From: Palsa-744 sp036498265
GTDB taxonomy: Bacteria; Actinomycetota; Thermoleophilia; Solirubrobacterales; Solirubrobacteraceae
Direction of reading: 5' to 3'
DNA length: 64,000 nucleotides
NCBI GenBank assembly: GCA_036498265.1
Contig: DASYFT010000031.1
Span: 1 to 64,000 of the forward strand
This document shows, in pieces, positions 46,518 through 57,268 of this stretch. Positions within the stretch are counted from its first letter, which is position 1; the number at the start of each line of letters is the position of its first letter. The notes below the pieces were generated by a model, which saw only the letters and a list, made by a program, of their open reading frames with translations, was not told the origin of the DNA and ran no database searches. The translations under genes were made by a program, and so were the position numbers.

Positions 46518-47363
46518 TCAGCTGCGGTCCACGAGGCGCAGTGCGAGCGTCTCGGAGGAGTCCGAGGTGGAGACGCGGTGGTCATCGGCCAGCCGCTCGA
46601 TCACCCGGCCGGCCCCGTCGACGGCGGACTCGATCAGCCGGCTCGCGGATCCCGTCCGCAGCGGGCCGATGAGCAGCTCGAGGTCGCGAGGGGCGAGGTT
46701 GACCGACACGCCCAGATGGGTCCCGCTGATCGAGTCGCCGGCGTTGGCGACCACCGTGTCTGCGACCAGCTGGATGTCGGAGATCCGGTCGGTTGAGAAA
46801 TGGGCTCGCGCGGCGAGCGCGCTGAGGACTCGCGGCAGGACGGCCTGCGCCACGATGGTCGGTGCCAGCGTCATCTCAACGGTGCTGGCGCCGTCTGACC
46901 CCGCCTCGGCGCCGGCGATCACCTCCATGCCGCCGTCAGTCGGCGGTTCCAGTGCGTCCGCGTTGGCCGCGGCGAACTGCATGCGAACCTCCGTGCCGCC
47001 GCTGCGCAGGTTCCTGAACTCGACGCTCTGGGTGAGCGCGTGGATGACGGGCAGGCCGATACCGGCATGCCCGTCCTCTGTGTCCTCGGCGTGGGGACGG
47101 ATGCCCACGCCGTGGTCGCGGACGACGACCATCACGGCAGCGTCCTCGGTGTAGAGCTCGACCTCGAGCGGGCCCTCATCGCCCTCGTAGGCGTGCTGCA
47201 CGACGTTGTTGCTGGCCTCGGTGACGGCCGTGTTCATGTCGTTCGTCTCGATCGGATCGAGACCTTGGTTCTCGGCAAGCCCCGTCAGCGCCTGGCGAAC
47301 GACCAGGACGTTCTCAGGCCTGTTCGAGAGGTTCAGGCAGACGTTCGGGACCTTGTCGGCCAT
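46518..47363 (-). CDS. HATPase-domain anti-sigma factor (RsbW-like)
   Basis: This 281-aa protein has a GHKL ATPase domain at about residues 1-140 (AVTEASNNVVQHAYEGDEGP as N-box, VVRDHGVGIRPHAEDTEDGH as G1, and GHAGIGLPVIHALTQ). RsbW/SpoIIAB-type kinases bind and inhibit the sigma factor and phosphorylate the STAS antagonist. The C-terminal half (about 150-281) looks like a second, degenerate copy of the same fold. It is 88 bp downstream of the SigB-type gene on the same strand. ATG at 47363. Length is roughly twice RsbW. Confidence 0.85.
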   Translation of the reverse strand: MADKVPNVCLNLSNRPENVLVVRQALTGLAENQGLDPIETNDMNTAVTEASNNVVQHAYEGDEGPLEVELYTEDAAVMVVVRDHGVGIRPHAEDTEDGHAGIGLPVIHALTQSVEFRNLRSGGTEVRMQFAAANADALEPPTDGGMEVIAGAEAGSDGASTVEMTLAPTIVAQAVLPRVLSALAARAHFSTDRISDIQLVADTVVANAGDSISGTHLGVSVNLAPRDLELLIGPLRTGSASRLIESAVDGAGRVIERLADDHRVSTSDSSETLALRLVDRS

Positions 47364-47450
47364 CGAGCCACGATCGACCGGAACCGACAGTGTCGGCTGG
47401 CATGGCCCCCGGGAGCGGTGGTGCGGTTCTGTAGCTCTCTGACGCCCGTC

Positions 47451-48236
47451 TCAGGACGCATGCGTCAGCGTCCGCAGCTGATCGAGCGAGCGGCGCAGCA
47501 GCCTTGAAACCTGCATCTGAGAGATCCCGACTCGCTCGGCGATCTCCGTCTGGGTGAGATCGTCGACGAAGCGCATCCGTAGGATCAGCCGCTCACGTGG
47601 CGGGATGTGCCCCAGCACGGCGGTGACCGTCGCGTCGAGCTCCACGAGCTCGTAGCGGTCGTCGTCCTTGCCCACCGAGTCGCCGTAGGCCACGACGTCG
47701 CCGTCGGCTCCGGGCCGCGGGGCGTCCAGCGACAGGGTCTCGTAGGCCTGGATGGCCTGCAATGCGTCGATCACGTCCTCGGTGTCGAACTCGAGGTACT
47801 CGGCGAGCTGGTTGACCGAGGGGGCGCGCCCACGCTCGTTGGCCAGGCGCTCCTGGGCGTCGCGTACCTTCAGCGCGCGCTCCTGGGCGCCGCGCGGCAC
47901 GTGCACCGCCCAGCCCGAGTCGCGGAAGTAGCGCCGCATCTCGCCGAGGATGGTCGGCACCGCAAAGGACGGGAACGGGTGGCCGCGATCGGCGTCATAG
48001 CGGTCCAGGGCCTTGAGCAGCCCGAGCGACGCAACCTGGAGGAGGTCCTCGAACGGCTCGGACGAGCGTCCATAGCGGCGGGCCAGGCTGCGCGCGAGGG
48101 GCATGAACCGCGTGAGGAGGGTTTCACGGGCTGCCGCGTCACCGTGGGTCTGCCAGCGCACGAACAGCTCGCGCAGATCCTCGACGCCAGCGGGGGCTGG
48201 GTGTGTCGATGCTGGTGCATTGGCCATTGATGGCAT
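47451..48236 (-). CDS. sigF: SigB/SigF-family general stress sigma factor
   Basis: This 261-aa sigma-70 family protein has region 2 (RRYGRSSEPFEDLLQVASLG, LLKALDRYDADRGHPFPSFA, VPTILGEMRRYFRDSGWAVH and VPRGAQERA), region 3 (LANERGRAPSVNQLAEYLEF), and region 4 (LIPPRERLILRMRFVDDLTQ-like, TEIAERVGISQMQVSRLLRR). This is the SigB/SigF layout. ATG at 48236 follows GGGAG; in-frame sequence upstream is only the antisense of the aminotransferase. It neighbours the HATPase anti-sigma gene, and the promoter pattern in this window fits its expected specificity. Confidence 0.92.
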   Translation of the reverse strand: MPSMANAPASTHPAPAGVEDLRELFVRWQTHGDAAARETLLTRFMPLARSLARRYGRSSEPFEDLLQVASLGLLKALDRYDADRGHPFPSFAVPTILGEMRRYFRDSGWAVHVPRGAQERALKVRDAQERLANERGRAPSVNQLAEYLEFDTEDVIDALQAIQAYETLSLDAPRPGADGDVVAYGDSVGKDDDRYELVELDATVTAVLGHIPPRERLILRMRFVDDLTQTEIAERVGISQMQVSRLLRRSLDQLRTLTHAS

Positions 48237-48305
48237 CTCTACTCCCTTCCGTTCGTTTGGCTCTCTCGACGGCACAGCGGCCCGCCACACAGCCGGGCTG
48301 GCAAC

Positions 48306-48348
48306 ATTGTACCCCCATTCGGCCGCGCTATGCATGCCGATTCGGCCG
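48306..48348 (-). promoter_or_regulatory. -10 element and paired direct repeats upstream of sigF
   Basis: On the minus strand TACAAT (48311-48306) is a good -10, ~70 bp before the sigF start. Just upstream are two ATTCGGCCG direct repeats (48317-48325 and 48340-48348, read on the plus strand), 23 bp apart, which would place two binding sites near two helix turns. No -35 is clear, so a regulator bound here may help transcription. Confidence 0.4.
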
Positions 48349-48410
48349 TTCCATGCAGGCGATCTCGCGGTCCAGGGCCGGCGCCGGGAACTAGAGCTAC
48401 GCTCAAGCCG

Positions 48411-49802
48411 GTGTTCAAGGCCGCCCAGCCGAGCGTACGCGAGGTCCTCAGCCGCAGGCGCGGCGAGGAGATGGCGCTGAACGACCGCTTCCTCAACCCC
48501 CAGATGGGCCGCATCCTGCGGACGCTGGGGTTCGACAAGGTCTGGACGGGCGGGGAGGGGCCGCACCTGATCGATGCCGACGGCGAGCGCTACCTGGACC
48601 TGTTCGGCGGCTACGGGGTCTTCGCGATCGGGCGTAACCACCCCGAGGCGATCGCCGCGGTGGAGGAGGTGATGGCGGCGCGAACCGGGAACCTGCCACA
48701 GCTCGGCGTCACGCTGCTGAGCGGCGTGCTGGCCGAGCAGCTGCTCGCGCGCGCGCCCGCGAGCGTGGCTGCGATGATCCCCGCGAACTCCGGCACGGAG
48801 GCCGTCGAGGCGGCCATCAAGATCGCGCGCGCGGCAACCGGGCGAGCGAGGGTGCTCTACGCCGAGCATGCCTTCCACGGCCTGACGCTCGGATCGCTGT
48901 CGGTGAACGGCAACGCCGAGTTCCGCGACGGGTTCGGACCGCTCCTCGCAGGCTGTGAGCCGGTCCCGTTCGGCGACCTGCAAGCGCTCGAGCGCGAGCT
49001 CGCGGGCGGCGGCGTCGCGGCGTTCATCGTCGAGCCCGTCCAGGGAAAGGGCGTGAACCTGCCGCCGGCGGGATACCTGCAGGGCGCGCAACGGCTGTGC
49101 CGAGATGCCGGAGCCCTGTTCGCCTGCGACGAGGTCCAGACCGGGATCGGTCGCACAGGACGATTCCTGGCCCTCGAGCACTGGGAGCTCGAACCGGACA
49201 TCGTCTGCGTCGCCAAGGCGCTCTCGGGCGGCCTCGTGCCGATCGGGGCGGTCCTCGTCTCGCGCGCGGCGTTCGACCGGGTGTTCGACGGCATGGAGCG
49301 CGCCGTGCGCCACGGGTCCACCTTCGGTGGGAACGACCTTGCCGCCGCGGCGGCGCTGGCCACGCTGCGCGTGCTCGAAGCCGAGGGCCTGGTCGAGCGC
49401 AGCGAGCGGATGGGCGCGCTCCTTCTCGAGCTCACACAGCCGCTGGTCGAGCGCTTCGAGGTGGTCCGCGAGGTGCGCGGCCTCGGCCTCATGTGGGCGA
49501 TCGAGTTCGGCCCCCCCGGCGGGGCGGCTGCTCGCAGGCTGTGGCAGGCCGTGGAGGGCCGCCAACCGGGGCTCTTCTCCCAGCTGATCACCGTGCCGCT
49601 CTTCCACGAGCACCGGATCCTGTGCCAGGTGGCGGGGCATCGCATGAACGTGATCAAGGCGCTGCCGGCGCTGACGATCGAAGAGGATGAGATCAGGCGC
49701 TTCGCGGCAGCGCTCGAGCGGACGATCGCAGAGGCTGAGCGCTATCCGCGGGCGCTGGCGCGGTTCGGGATGCGCACCGGGATGCGGGCCGCTCGCCGCT
49801 AG
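48411..49802 (+). CDS. Class III PLP-dependent aminotransferase
   Basis: This 463-aa enzyme has the class III (ornithine/GABA-type) signatures: YLDLFGGYGVFAIGRNHPEA, ANSGTEAVEAAIKIARAATG, YAEHAFHGLTLGSL, FACDEVQTGIGRTGRFLALE and the lysine motif VCVAKALSGGLVPIGAVL, with SRAAFDRVFDG and RHGSTFGGNDLA. The amine substrate (for example ornithine, putrescine or GABA) is not clear. The GTG at 48411 gives a start close to the family N-terminus; ORF starts at 48330 add an Arg-rich stretch. It lies just upstream of typA. Confidence 0.88.
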   Translation: MFKAAQPSVREVLSRRRGEEMALNDRFLNPQMGRILRTLGFDKVWTGGEGPHLIDADGERYLDLFGGYGVFAIGRNHPEAIAAVEEVMAARTGNLPQLGVTLLSGVLAEQLLARAPASVAAMIPANSGTEAVEAAIKIARAATGRARVLYAEHAFHGLTLGSLSVNGNAEFRDGFGPLLAGCEPVPFGDLQALERELAGGGVAAFIVEPVQGKGVNLPPAGYLQGAQRLCRDAGALFACDEVQTGIGRTGRFLALEHWELEPDIVCVAKALSGGLVPIGAVLVSRAAFDRVFDGMERAVRHGSTFGGNDLAAAAALATLRVLEAEGLVERSERMGALLLELTQPLVERFEVVREVRGLGLMWAIEFGPPGGAAARRLWQAVEGRQPGLFSQLITVPLFHEHRILCQVAGHRMNVIKALPALTIEEDEIRRFAAALERTIAEAERYPRALARFGMRTGMRAARR

Positions 49803-49812
49803 CCTGTCCGCC

Positions 49813-51651
<1,839 letters not shown>

Positions 51652-51669
51652 GACGGTAGGGTTCCGCGG

Positions 51670-52119
51670 ATGCACAGATTCCCCAGAGCGCGCAGACCCC
51701 TCCTGCTCCTGCTCGGCTGCTGCCTCTTGGCGGCCCTGCCGGCATCGGCGAGCGCGGCCGAAAGCGCCGTCAAATTCGAACACGAGACCAAGCAGGCCTA
51801 CGAACAGCAGCTGGCCGGCGGACAGGTCAAGGAAGCGACCTTCAACAAGCGGGTGCGCTCGGTGCACCTGACGCTCACCGACGGGCGCCACGTCCTCTAC
51901 AAGTACCCGCCCAAGGCAGAGCCCGGCATAGCGGCGGCGCTGCAGGCCCGGCACGTGCCGGTCACGGTGCTGACGCCGACCCAGGCCGCCACCGAAGCGA
52001 AAAAAGCCCCGGTCCACCACAAACTCCGCTACATCGCCGGTGGGATCGTGATCGCTGTGATCATCATCGTCGGTGCGGTTCTGCTGTTCGACCGCCGACG
52101 CAAACTGGCGATGGAATAG
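51670..52119 (+). CDS. Exported membrane protein resembling the FtsH extracytoplasmic domain
   Basis: This 149-aa protein starts with a signal sequence (basic RFPRARRPLLLLLGCCLLAA, ending near ALPASASA-AES), then about 75 residues outside, and a C-terminal membrane helix (GGIVIAVIIIVGAVLLFDRR) with a short basic tail. The exported part (YEQQLAGGQVKEATFNKRVR, TLTDGRHVLYKYPPKAEPG, LQARHVPVTVL) resembles the periplasmic domain of FtsH ('xLxxGxVxxVxxx--xxxxxLxDGxxxxxxYP'), without an AAA or protease domain. The 3' end overlaps the opposing gene by 56 bp. Function unknown. Confidence 0.7.
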   Translation: MHRFPRARRPLLLLLGCCLLAALPASASAAESAVKFEHETKQAYEQQLAGGQVKEATFNKRVRSVHLTLTDGRHVLYKYPPKAEPGIAAALQARHVPVTVLTPTQAATEAKKAPVHHKLRYIAGGIVIAVIIIVGAVLLFDRRRKLAME

Positions 52120-54181
52120 CCGCCCGGCCCGTGCCGGCACTGTGGCGAGGAGCGTCCGCGAGCGGCGCTCTTCCCCACAGGTAGGCGGCCACGCAGCCGA
52201 GCGTGAAGGTGGCGACGACTAGCAGGACGGGCCCCGAGTCCTCGGCGAGCGCGCCCACGACGCCCGCGGTGAGCCCCCCGGCCAGCGCCGCCGGCCAGGC
52301 CGGGTCCGAGCCGACGGGGGCGAGCAACGCGTGGCGGCGCGCCACGGCGAAGGCCGCCGTGGCGATCGCCACGGCTGTGGCCACGGGCATCGCGTGGTTC
52401 CTGAGCTCCCCCCAGGCCGCGGTGTAGCGGCGCACGATCACATCGCGCAGGTCGGTGGCCGACCGCGCGTGCAGGATGCTGCCGGTGAAGTGGCCGCCAC
52501 CGTGCGCGGTGGCGAGGTCGACCGCCGCCAGGGCCACGATCGCCACGAGCGGCGCCAGCAGGACCACCTCGAGGCGCCTCCGGGTCACCTCGCCAGGGAG
52601 CATCATGATTGCGGCGAGCGCGAACCCGGCGCTCACCAGGATCACGCCGCCCACGCCGGCTCCGATCCGCGCAGATCCCTCGACGACCGCCAGCACGACG
52701 CCGGCAGCCGCAATCGTCGCAGCCGCCCGTGCGCCGCGCGTCGACGGGTAGAGGGCGGCGGCGACCGCAGCGAGCACGAGCACGGCAAGGCCCGACTTGA
52801 GCTCGTTGCCGATCCCGTAGAAGCGCGCGCCCAGGATCGGGTTCGGCCCGAGCAGCGAGCGCATCAGCAGCTGCGTACCTGCGAGCGCGTCCGCGCTGAG
52901 GAGCACGACGGCCGCGATCGCCGGAGCGAGCGGGGCCCGGGGCCACGGCAGGAGGATGTCCGTGAGCGCGCCCAGGCCGAGGCAGGCGATCACGATCGTG
53001 AGGTACTCGACAGCGGCGCTCGGCTCGAGCGCGGCGGGAATCAGAACGGCGATCGGCGCCCACAGCAGGCCAGTCGCGCCGGCACGCAGGGCGCGCGCCC
53101 GGCCGCGGGGGGAGCCGGCGCTCGCCAGCAGCATGAGCGCCCACGCCGCCACGAGGAAGCCGAGCGCCCGCAGGCGCCGGCCGCCGATCACGTGGAGGCG
53201 CGACATCAGCCCCCGCAGGGGCCCGGAGCGCAGGCTGCCGTCCGTCGTGATCGGCGCTCCGCGCACCGCGGCGGGAACGGCGCGCCCCAGGTGACGCAGA
53301 ACGGTCGGCGCGATATCGATGGCGGAGATCAGTCCCCGCTGGTTGGTCGTGCGAGAGCTCAGCGTCCGCCGGCCGCCGCCGGCGAGGCCCGCGACGGCGC
53401 TCCAGAGCAGTTCGCCGCCGCGCCGGTCGGGAGCGCGCTGGACGACGATCAGGAGCTCCCCGCGAGGCCGCGTCCGAGCGAGCGCGCGCAGGTCGGAGAG
53501 GCCGGCGGGTCCGTCCGGTAGGTCCGCCACGAGGAGGCGGTCCGCCCGCCGGAGCGCGTCGATGCGAGGAAGGACCGTGGCCGGCGAGCCGAGCGAGACA
53601 GCGGCGATCCGACCCGTGCGGTCGGCCGCCAGGACACCGTCCACGTGGCTCGTTCCTGCCACTCCGACATAGGCGCCGCCGGATGGGACGCTCGCGGCCA
53701 GCAGGCCGGGATCCAGCAGCTGGGGCGCCTCTCCGGCCCGCCGGCGCGCGGCTTGCCAGCCGTCGATCATCCCGCCCGCTCCCAGGAGTCGCAGCGACAG
53801 CCTCGGCAGCGGCCTGGAATAGGTCGAGGACGAGACCCGTGCGCCCTGGCTCACGTCGAGGACCAGCTGGCCGGTGCGGTAGCTGCCCTGGGTTGCCGAC
53901 ATGATCCCCACCGACAGGCCCGCCACGCTCGCCAGCTGCGACTCGCCCCCGGGAACGAACAGGATCAGGGCCGACGTCGGCTCTGTCGGCGTCGATGTCG
54001 GCGCGGGCGCCGCGGCCGCCGCTGCGGTCCCGGACGAGGCCAGGCACGCGAGGCAGAGCAGGAGGCCCGCCACGGGCCCCCGCTGAAGGAGCCTCAGCCC
54101 TCCGCTCCCCGGTGCGCCCGTTCTCGACCGTCGGCTTTGTCGGCTGTCGTCCAGCGGGCGAGCTTCACCATCGCAAGGCAT
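52064..54181 (-). CDS. Multi-pass membrane protein with an alkaline phosphatase-like extracellular domain
   Basis: This 705-aa protein has a signal helix (GLLLCLACLASSGTAAAA), ~300 exported residues, then about ten hydrophobic helices. The exported domain has ALILFVPGGESQLASVAGLS near its start and 'LISAIDIAPTVLRHLGRAVP' near its end, the latter like the phosphodiesterase/sulfatase branch of the alkaline phosphatase superfamily, but I do not see a confident set of metal ligands. Helices near the C-terminus are Ala/Leu-rich. ATG at 54181 is tentative: the first clear hydrophobic segment is ~30 residues later, and its ribosome site (GGAGG directly abutting the ATG) is too close. Confidence 0.7.
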   Translation of the reverse strand: MPCDGEARPLDDSRQSRRSRTGAPGSGGLRLLQRGPVAGLLLCLACLASSGTAAAAAAPAPTSTPTEPTSALILFVPGGESQLASVAGLSVGIMSATQGSYRTGQLVLDVSQGARVSSSTYSRPLPRLSLRLLGAGGMIDGWQAARRRAGEAPQLLDPGLLAASVPSGGAYVGVAGTSHVDGVLAADRTGRIAAVSLGSPATVLPRIDALRRADRLLVADLPDGPAGLSDLRALARTRPRGELLIVVQRAPDRRGGELLWSAVAGLAGGGRRTLSSRTTNQRGLISAIDIAPTVLRHLGRAVPAAVRGAPITTDGSLRSGPLRGLMSRLHVIGGRRLRALGFLVAAWALMLLASAGSPRGRARALRAGATGLLWAPIAVLIPAALEPSAAVEYLTIVIACLGLGALTDILLPWPRAPLAPAIAAVVLLSADALAGTQLLMRSLLGPNPILGARFYGIGNELKSGLAVLVLAAVAAALYPSTRGARAAATIAAAGVVLAVVEGSARIGAGVGGVILVSAGFALAAIMMLPGEVTRRRLEVVLLAPLVAIVALAAVDLATAHGGGHFTGSILHARSATDLRDVIVRRYTAAWGELRNHAMPVATAVAIATAAFAVARRHALLAPVGSDPAWPAALAGGLTAGVVGALAEDSGPVLLVVATFTLGCVAAYLWGRAPLADAPRHSAGTGRAAIPSPVCVGGRTAEPHRR

Positions 54182-54248
54182 CCTCCGGTCGCACGGCGGG
54201 CGGGCGGCGCCGAGGCGCCTTCGGGAAGGGTAGTACGCTGAGCGCCCA

Positions 54249-55055
54249 GTGATCACGGCATTGAGGCGCAGAGCCCGCTTTCTGAGGCGACGCCACGAAC
54301 GCAGGACGCCGAAGGGCGCGCGTGACCCGATCTCCGTGAGCCTCGACATGGGAAGCGACTCACGGACGCTGCTGCTCGCGTTCGGCGGCCTTCAGGGGCG
54401 CATCGGAATGCCGCCCTTCGAGTTCCTGCGCCTGACGGGGCAGTTCCCGGTCAAACGGCTGTTCGTGCGAGACGTGCGCCAGGCCTGGTATCACCGCGGG
54501 ACGCCCGAGCACGGCGAGTCGATCGAGGCGGTGGCCGAGTCGCTCGGCGAGCTGATCTCGAGTCACGGCGTCGAGCGCCTGGTGACCGCCGGCAACTCCG
54601 CCGGCGGCTACGCCGCGCTCCTCTTCGGCGCCCTGCTCGGTGCCGACACCGCGCTCTGCTTCGCGCCGCAGACCACGCTCGATCCGGCCGCGCTGGCGCA
54701 GATAGGAGACCACCGCTGGGACGAGACGCTGCTGCCGCTGGTGGATGCGGGGGCGATCGAGGATCGCTGGGCCGATCTGGCCGTGGCGATCCCGGCGTCC
54801 AGCCGCGCCGGCACCCGCTACAACGTCTACTTCGACGATTCGCTGCTGGTCGACCGCCTGCATGCCGAGCGGCTCGTGGGCCTCGAGGGCCTGCGCCTGT
54901 ATCGGTTCGGTGAGGGCCGCCACCACCTGGTGCGCGCTCTTCGCGAATCGGGCGCCCTCGAGCGGATCCTGCGAACCGCCCTGCAGGTGCCCCTTCGAAC
55001 CACCGAGCCCGCGGCGCCGGAGGCCGAGGCGGGAGTGGGCGACGAGGTCAGTTGA
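54249..55055 (+). CDS. Alpha/beta-hydrolase-like protein
   Basis: This 268-aa protein contains the nucleophile elbow VTAGNSAGGYAALLFGALLG (GxSxG), preceded by LLLAFGGLQGRIGMPPFEFL and followed by ALCFAPQTTLDPAALAQIGD, with possible late Asp and His in DDSLLVDRLHAERL and EGRHHLVRAL. This suggests an esterase/hydrolase fold, but the family is not certain. GTG at 54249 begins a basic N-terminus. Stops of this gene and yqgE overlap convergently by 8 bp. It is divergent from the large membrane protein gene. Confidence 0.65.
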   Translation: MITALRRRARFLRRRHERRTPKGARDPISVSLDMGSDSRTLLLAFGGLQGRIGMPPFEFLRLTGQFPVKRLFVRDVRQAWYHRGTPEHGESIEAVAESLGELISSHGVERLVTAGNSAGGYAALLFGALLGADTALCFAPQTTLDPAALAQIGDHRWDETLLPLVDAGAIEDRWADLAVAIPASSRAGTRYNVYFDDSLLVDRLHAERLVGLEGLRLYRFGEGRHHLVRALRESGALERILRTALQVPLRTTEPAAPEAEAGVGDEVS

Positions 55056-55599
55056 CGCTCGGGTCCGGCGGCATTCGCGCGATCAGCGCGTAGGTTCCTC
55101 CCTTCCGTGTCAGGACGCTGCTCCAGAGATCCTCCGGGGCGTCGCTGAAGACGTCTTCCGGCAGCGCGGGCTGTGCGATCCAGTCGCCGTCCTCGACCTC
55201 GGCGTCGAGCTGGCCGTCGCCCCACCCCGCGTAACCCGCGAACACGCGCCGCCGGGCGGTGTTCTCGGTGAGCTCCTCGATGCCCGTGTCCGGCGCCGGG
55301 AAGCCGATGCGACCGAGTACCAGCAGCTCGGCCAGCGACGGCTCGACGAACTCCGCCAGGCAGACGACGGACGTGGGCTGCACCGGTCCGCCGACGTAAA
55401 CCGGCTCGAGCTCGTCCACAGCGGGCTCCAGCTGCGGTACCGCCTCGCGCACCGTGACCGTCGAGGGGCGGTTGAGCACGACGCCCATGGCGCCCTCGTC
55501 GTTGTGCACGCCGATCAGCACCACCGTCCTCGTGAAGTTGGGGTCGCGCAGCGACGGTGATGCGAGCAGCAGGTGGCCGGCAAGCGAGTTCGCCGTCAT
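55048..55599 (-). CDS. yqgE: YqgE/AlgH-family protein
   Basis: This 183-aa protein matches YqgE/AlgH: SLAGHLLLASPSLRDPNFTR, TVVLIGVHNDEGAMGVVLNR, PVYVGGPVQPTSVVCLAEF and VFAGYAGWGDGQLDAEVEDG, plus DWIAQPALPEDVFSDAPEDL. YqgE is a conserved cytoplasmic protein of unclear function, linked to gene regulation and protein stability in some bacteria. The ATG at 55599 is followed directly by the family N-terminus. Length matches the family. Confidence 0.92.
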   Translation of the reverse strand: MTANSLAGHLLLASPSLRDPNFTRTVVLIGVHNDEGAMGVVLNRPSTVTVREAVPQLEPAVDELEPVYVGGPVQPTSVVCLAEFVEPSLAELLVLGRIGFPAPDTGIEELTENTARRRVFAGYAGWGDGQLDAEVEDGDWIAQPALPEDVFSDAPEDLWSSVLTRKGGTYALIARMPPDPSVN

Positions 55600-55628
55600 G
55601 GGTCGAGGCTAGCGCCCCGGCGGCGTCG

Positions 55629-57143
55629 CTAGCCCGTCGAGAAGATCTCCAGCTGGCCGCTGAGGGAATGGTCGTTCGCGTTGCCCTCCGGCTCGACGAT
55701 GTGCCCGTCGACGACGATCGGGCTGTTCCAATGTCCGGAGCGGCCGGGCAGCTTGGCGATCGGCCGCTCGGAGCCGGGGTGGTAGACGTAGATCCCGCCC
55801 GATCTGAGGTCGTAGACGTAGAGCAGGCCGCCGGCCATCACCGGGCTCGTCCCCGGGTTTCCGTTCTCCCACGCGCGGTAGAGGCGCCCGGCGCGCAGGA
55901 CGTACGCCGCCGTGCCGTTTTCATCCGCCACGAACATGGTCGTGTGCCGCCCCCTCCGCCAGACCGCGGGCGCGCTGAAGAGCTCACCGCCGCCGGGGAT
56001 GCCGAGGCGCTGCACTTCGCCGCCGAGCGGATGCGGACGGGAGGGCGAGCCCGACGGTGGATGACCGTCCAGGCGGGAGAGCGCCAGCACGCGGATCACA
56101 CCGTCCTTGCCGGCGAGCGCGGTCCGATCGCCTCCGAGCAGAGCCGGCGCGCTCGATCCCAGGTCGCTGTCGCTGGCGCTGAGCTGCCCCTGGTTGGTGG
56201 GCGTGAAGGACTGGCGGAGTCCCAGGTCGGGGAACGTCAGCTCGAGAACGCTGTCGCCGAAGTTGGTCGTGCCGTTCCAGGGTCCGTTGCCGGTCGAGAC
56301 GAGGAGTCGCTGGCCGCCGGGCTCGACGACCGGCCCGCTGCGCGAGAGGATCGCCGAGTCGCTAGCCCGGCAGCTGCTCGGAACGATGATCGCGTGGCGG
56401 TTGGCGCAGAGCGTGTTGAACACGCCCCGCACGCGGCCGCTTGCACGGTCGATGAGGACGATGTGCCCCTGATAGGGCGGGGCGTCGCCGAAGTAGCCGC
56501 CGGTCGTCGCGATCACGTCGGGGCCGTCGATGTTGAGCGCGGCGGCGAGCTTCTCGTGGCCGGCGTCACGGGTGACCCTCACGGGCCAGGGGGCTCGCTG
56601 CTCGCTGCCGCCGGCAAGCGAGAGCTTGTGGATGAGGCCGTCCGGCGAGGCCGCGTAGACGAACTGCCGGTCGGCATCGGCCACCGGCGTCGTGGTGGTG
56701 ATCTGGGAGCTGCCCGCCCAGCTGCCGTAGCCGGCCGGCGTGAACGTCCACAACGTCCTCCCGCTGTCGGCATCCAGCGCAAGCGTCCTGCCGTAGGTGG
56801 TGGTCACGACGATCACGTTGTGAGCAGCGCCCGCCACCGGAACGGCGTGCAGGTAGAGGGGGGAGGAGTCGACCGTTCCCGGTAGCGTGACGGTCCGGCG
56901 GTGCAGGCGGGCGACGTTCGCCGCGGTTATCCCCGTTGCCCGTTCGCTCACGCCGCTGCGCTGGGGATCCAGGGCGAACTCCGGCCAGTCGAGCAGCCGG
57001 GCGGCGCCCGGCGCCGCCGCGGGGATCGCGGCGCGGGCCGCCGTCGGCGTCGTGACGTCCGCCGGGGCGTTGCTGCCGCAGGAAGCCACGAGCAGGCATC
57101 CGGCCGCCAGCAGCGCCGGACCGGTGAGCTGGCGCGCGCGCAT
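55629..57143 (-). CDS. PQQ-like beta-propeller lipoprotein
   Basis: This 504-aa protein begins with a lipoprotein signal (LLAAGCLLVASCGS, lipobox Cys in VASC), then a beta-propeller with repeating dehydrogenase-type blades: 'WPEFALDPQRSGVSE', GRTLALDADSGRTLWTFTP, YAASPDGLIHKLSLAGGSEQ and GHIVLIDRASGRVRGVFNTL, GNSPVIVDGHIVEPEG near the end. The quinone-binding residues of genuine alcohol or glucose dehydrogenases were not identified, so it may only share the fold. The ATG at 57143 precedes the signal by a few residues. Confidence 0.8.
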   Translation of the reverse strand: MRARQLTGPALLAAGCLLVASCGSNAPADVTTPTAARAAIPAAAPGAARLLDWPEFALDPQRSGVSERATGITAANVARLHRRTVTLPGTVDSSPLYLHAVPVAGAAHNVIVVTTTYGRTLALDADSGRTLWTFTPAGYGSWAGSSQITTTTPVADADRQFVYAASPDGLIHKLSLAGGSEQRAPWPVRVTRDAGHEKLAAALNIDGPDVIATTGGYFGDAPPYQGHIVLIDRASGRVRGVFNTLCANRHAIIVPSSCRASDSAILSRSGPVVEPGGQRLLVSTGNGPWNGTTNFGDSVLELTFPDLGLRQSFTPTNQGQLSASDSDLGSSAPALLGGDRTALAGKDGVIRVLALSRLDGHPPSGSPSRPHPLGGEVQRLGIPGGGELFSAPAVWRRGRHTTMFVADENGTAAYVLRAGRLYRAWENGNPGTSPVMAGGLLYVYDLRSGGIYVYHPGSERPIAKLPGRSGHWNSPIVVDGHIVEPEGNANDHSLSGQLEIFSTG

Positions 57144-57268
57144 GGCGTCAGTTTCTAGCGCATCACCTGATCGTCGGGCCCCGGTCGACCGGGGGTGAGC
57201 AGTGAGGCCGTTATCCTGCGAAAGCGCCGCATCGCGGTCCGCCAACACGACGAGGAGGGTGAGCGAAG

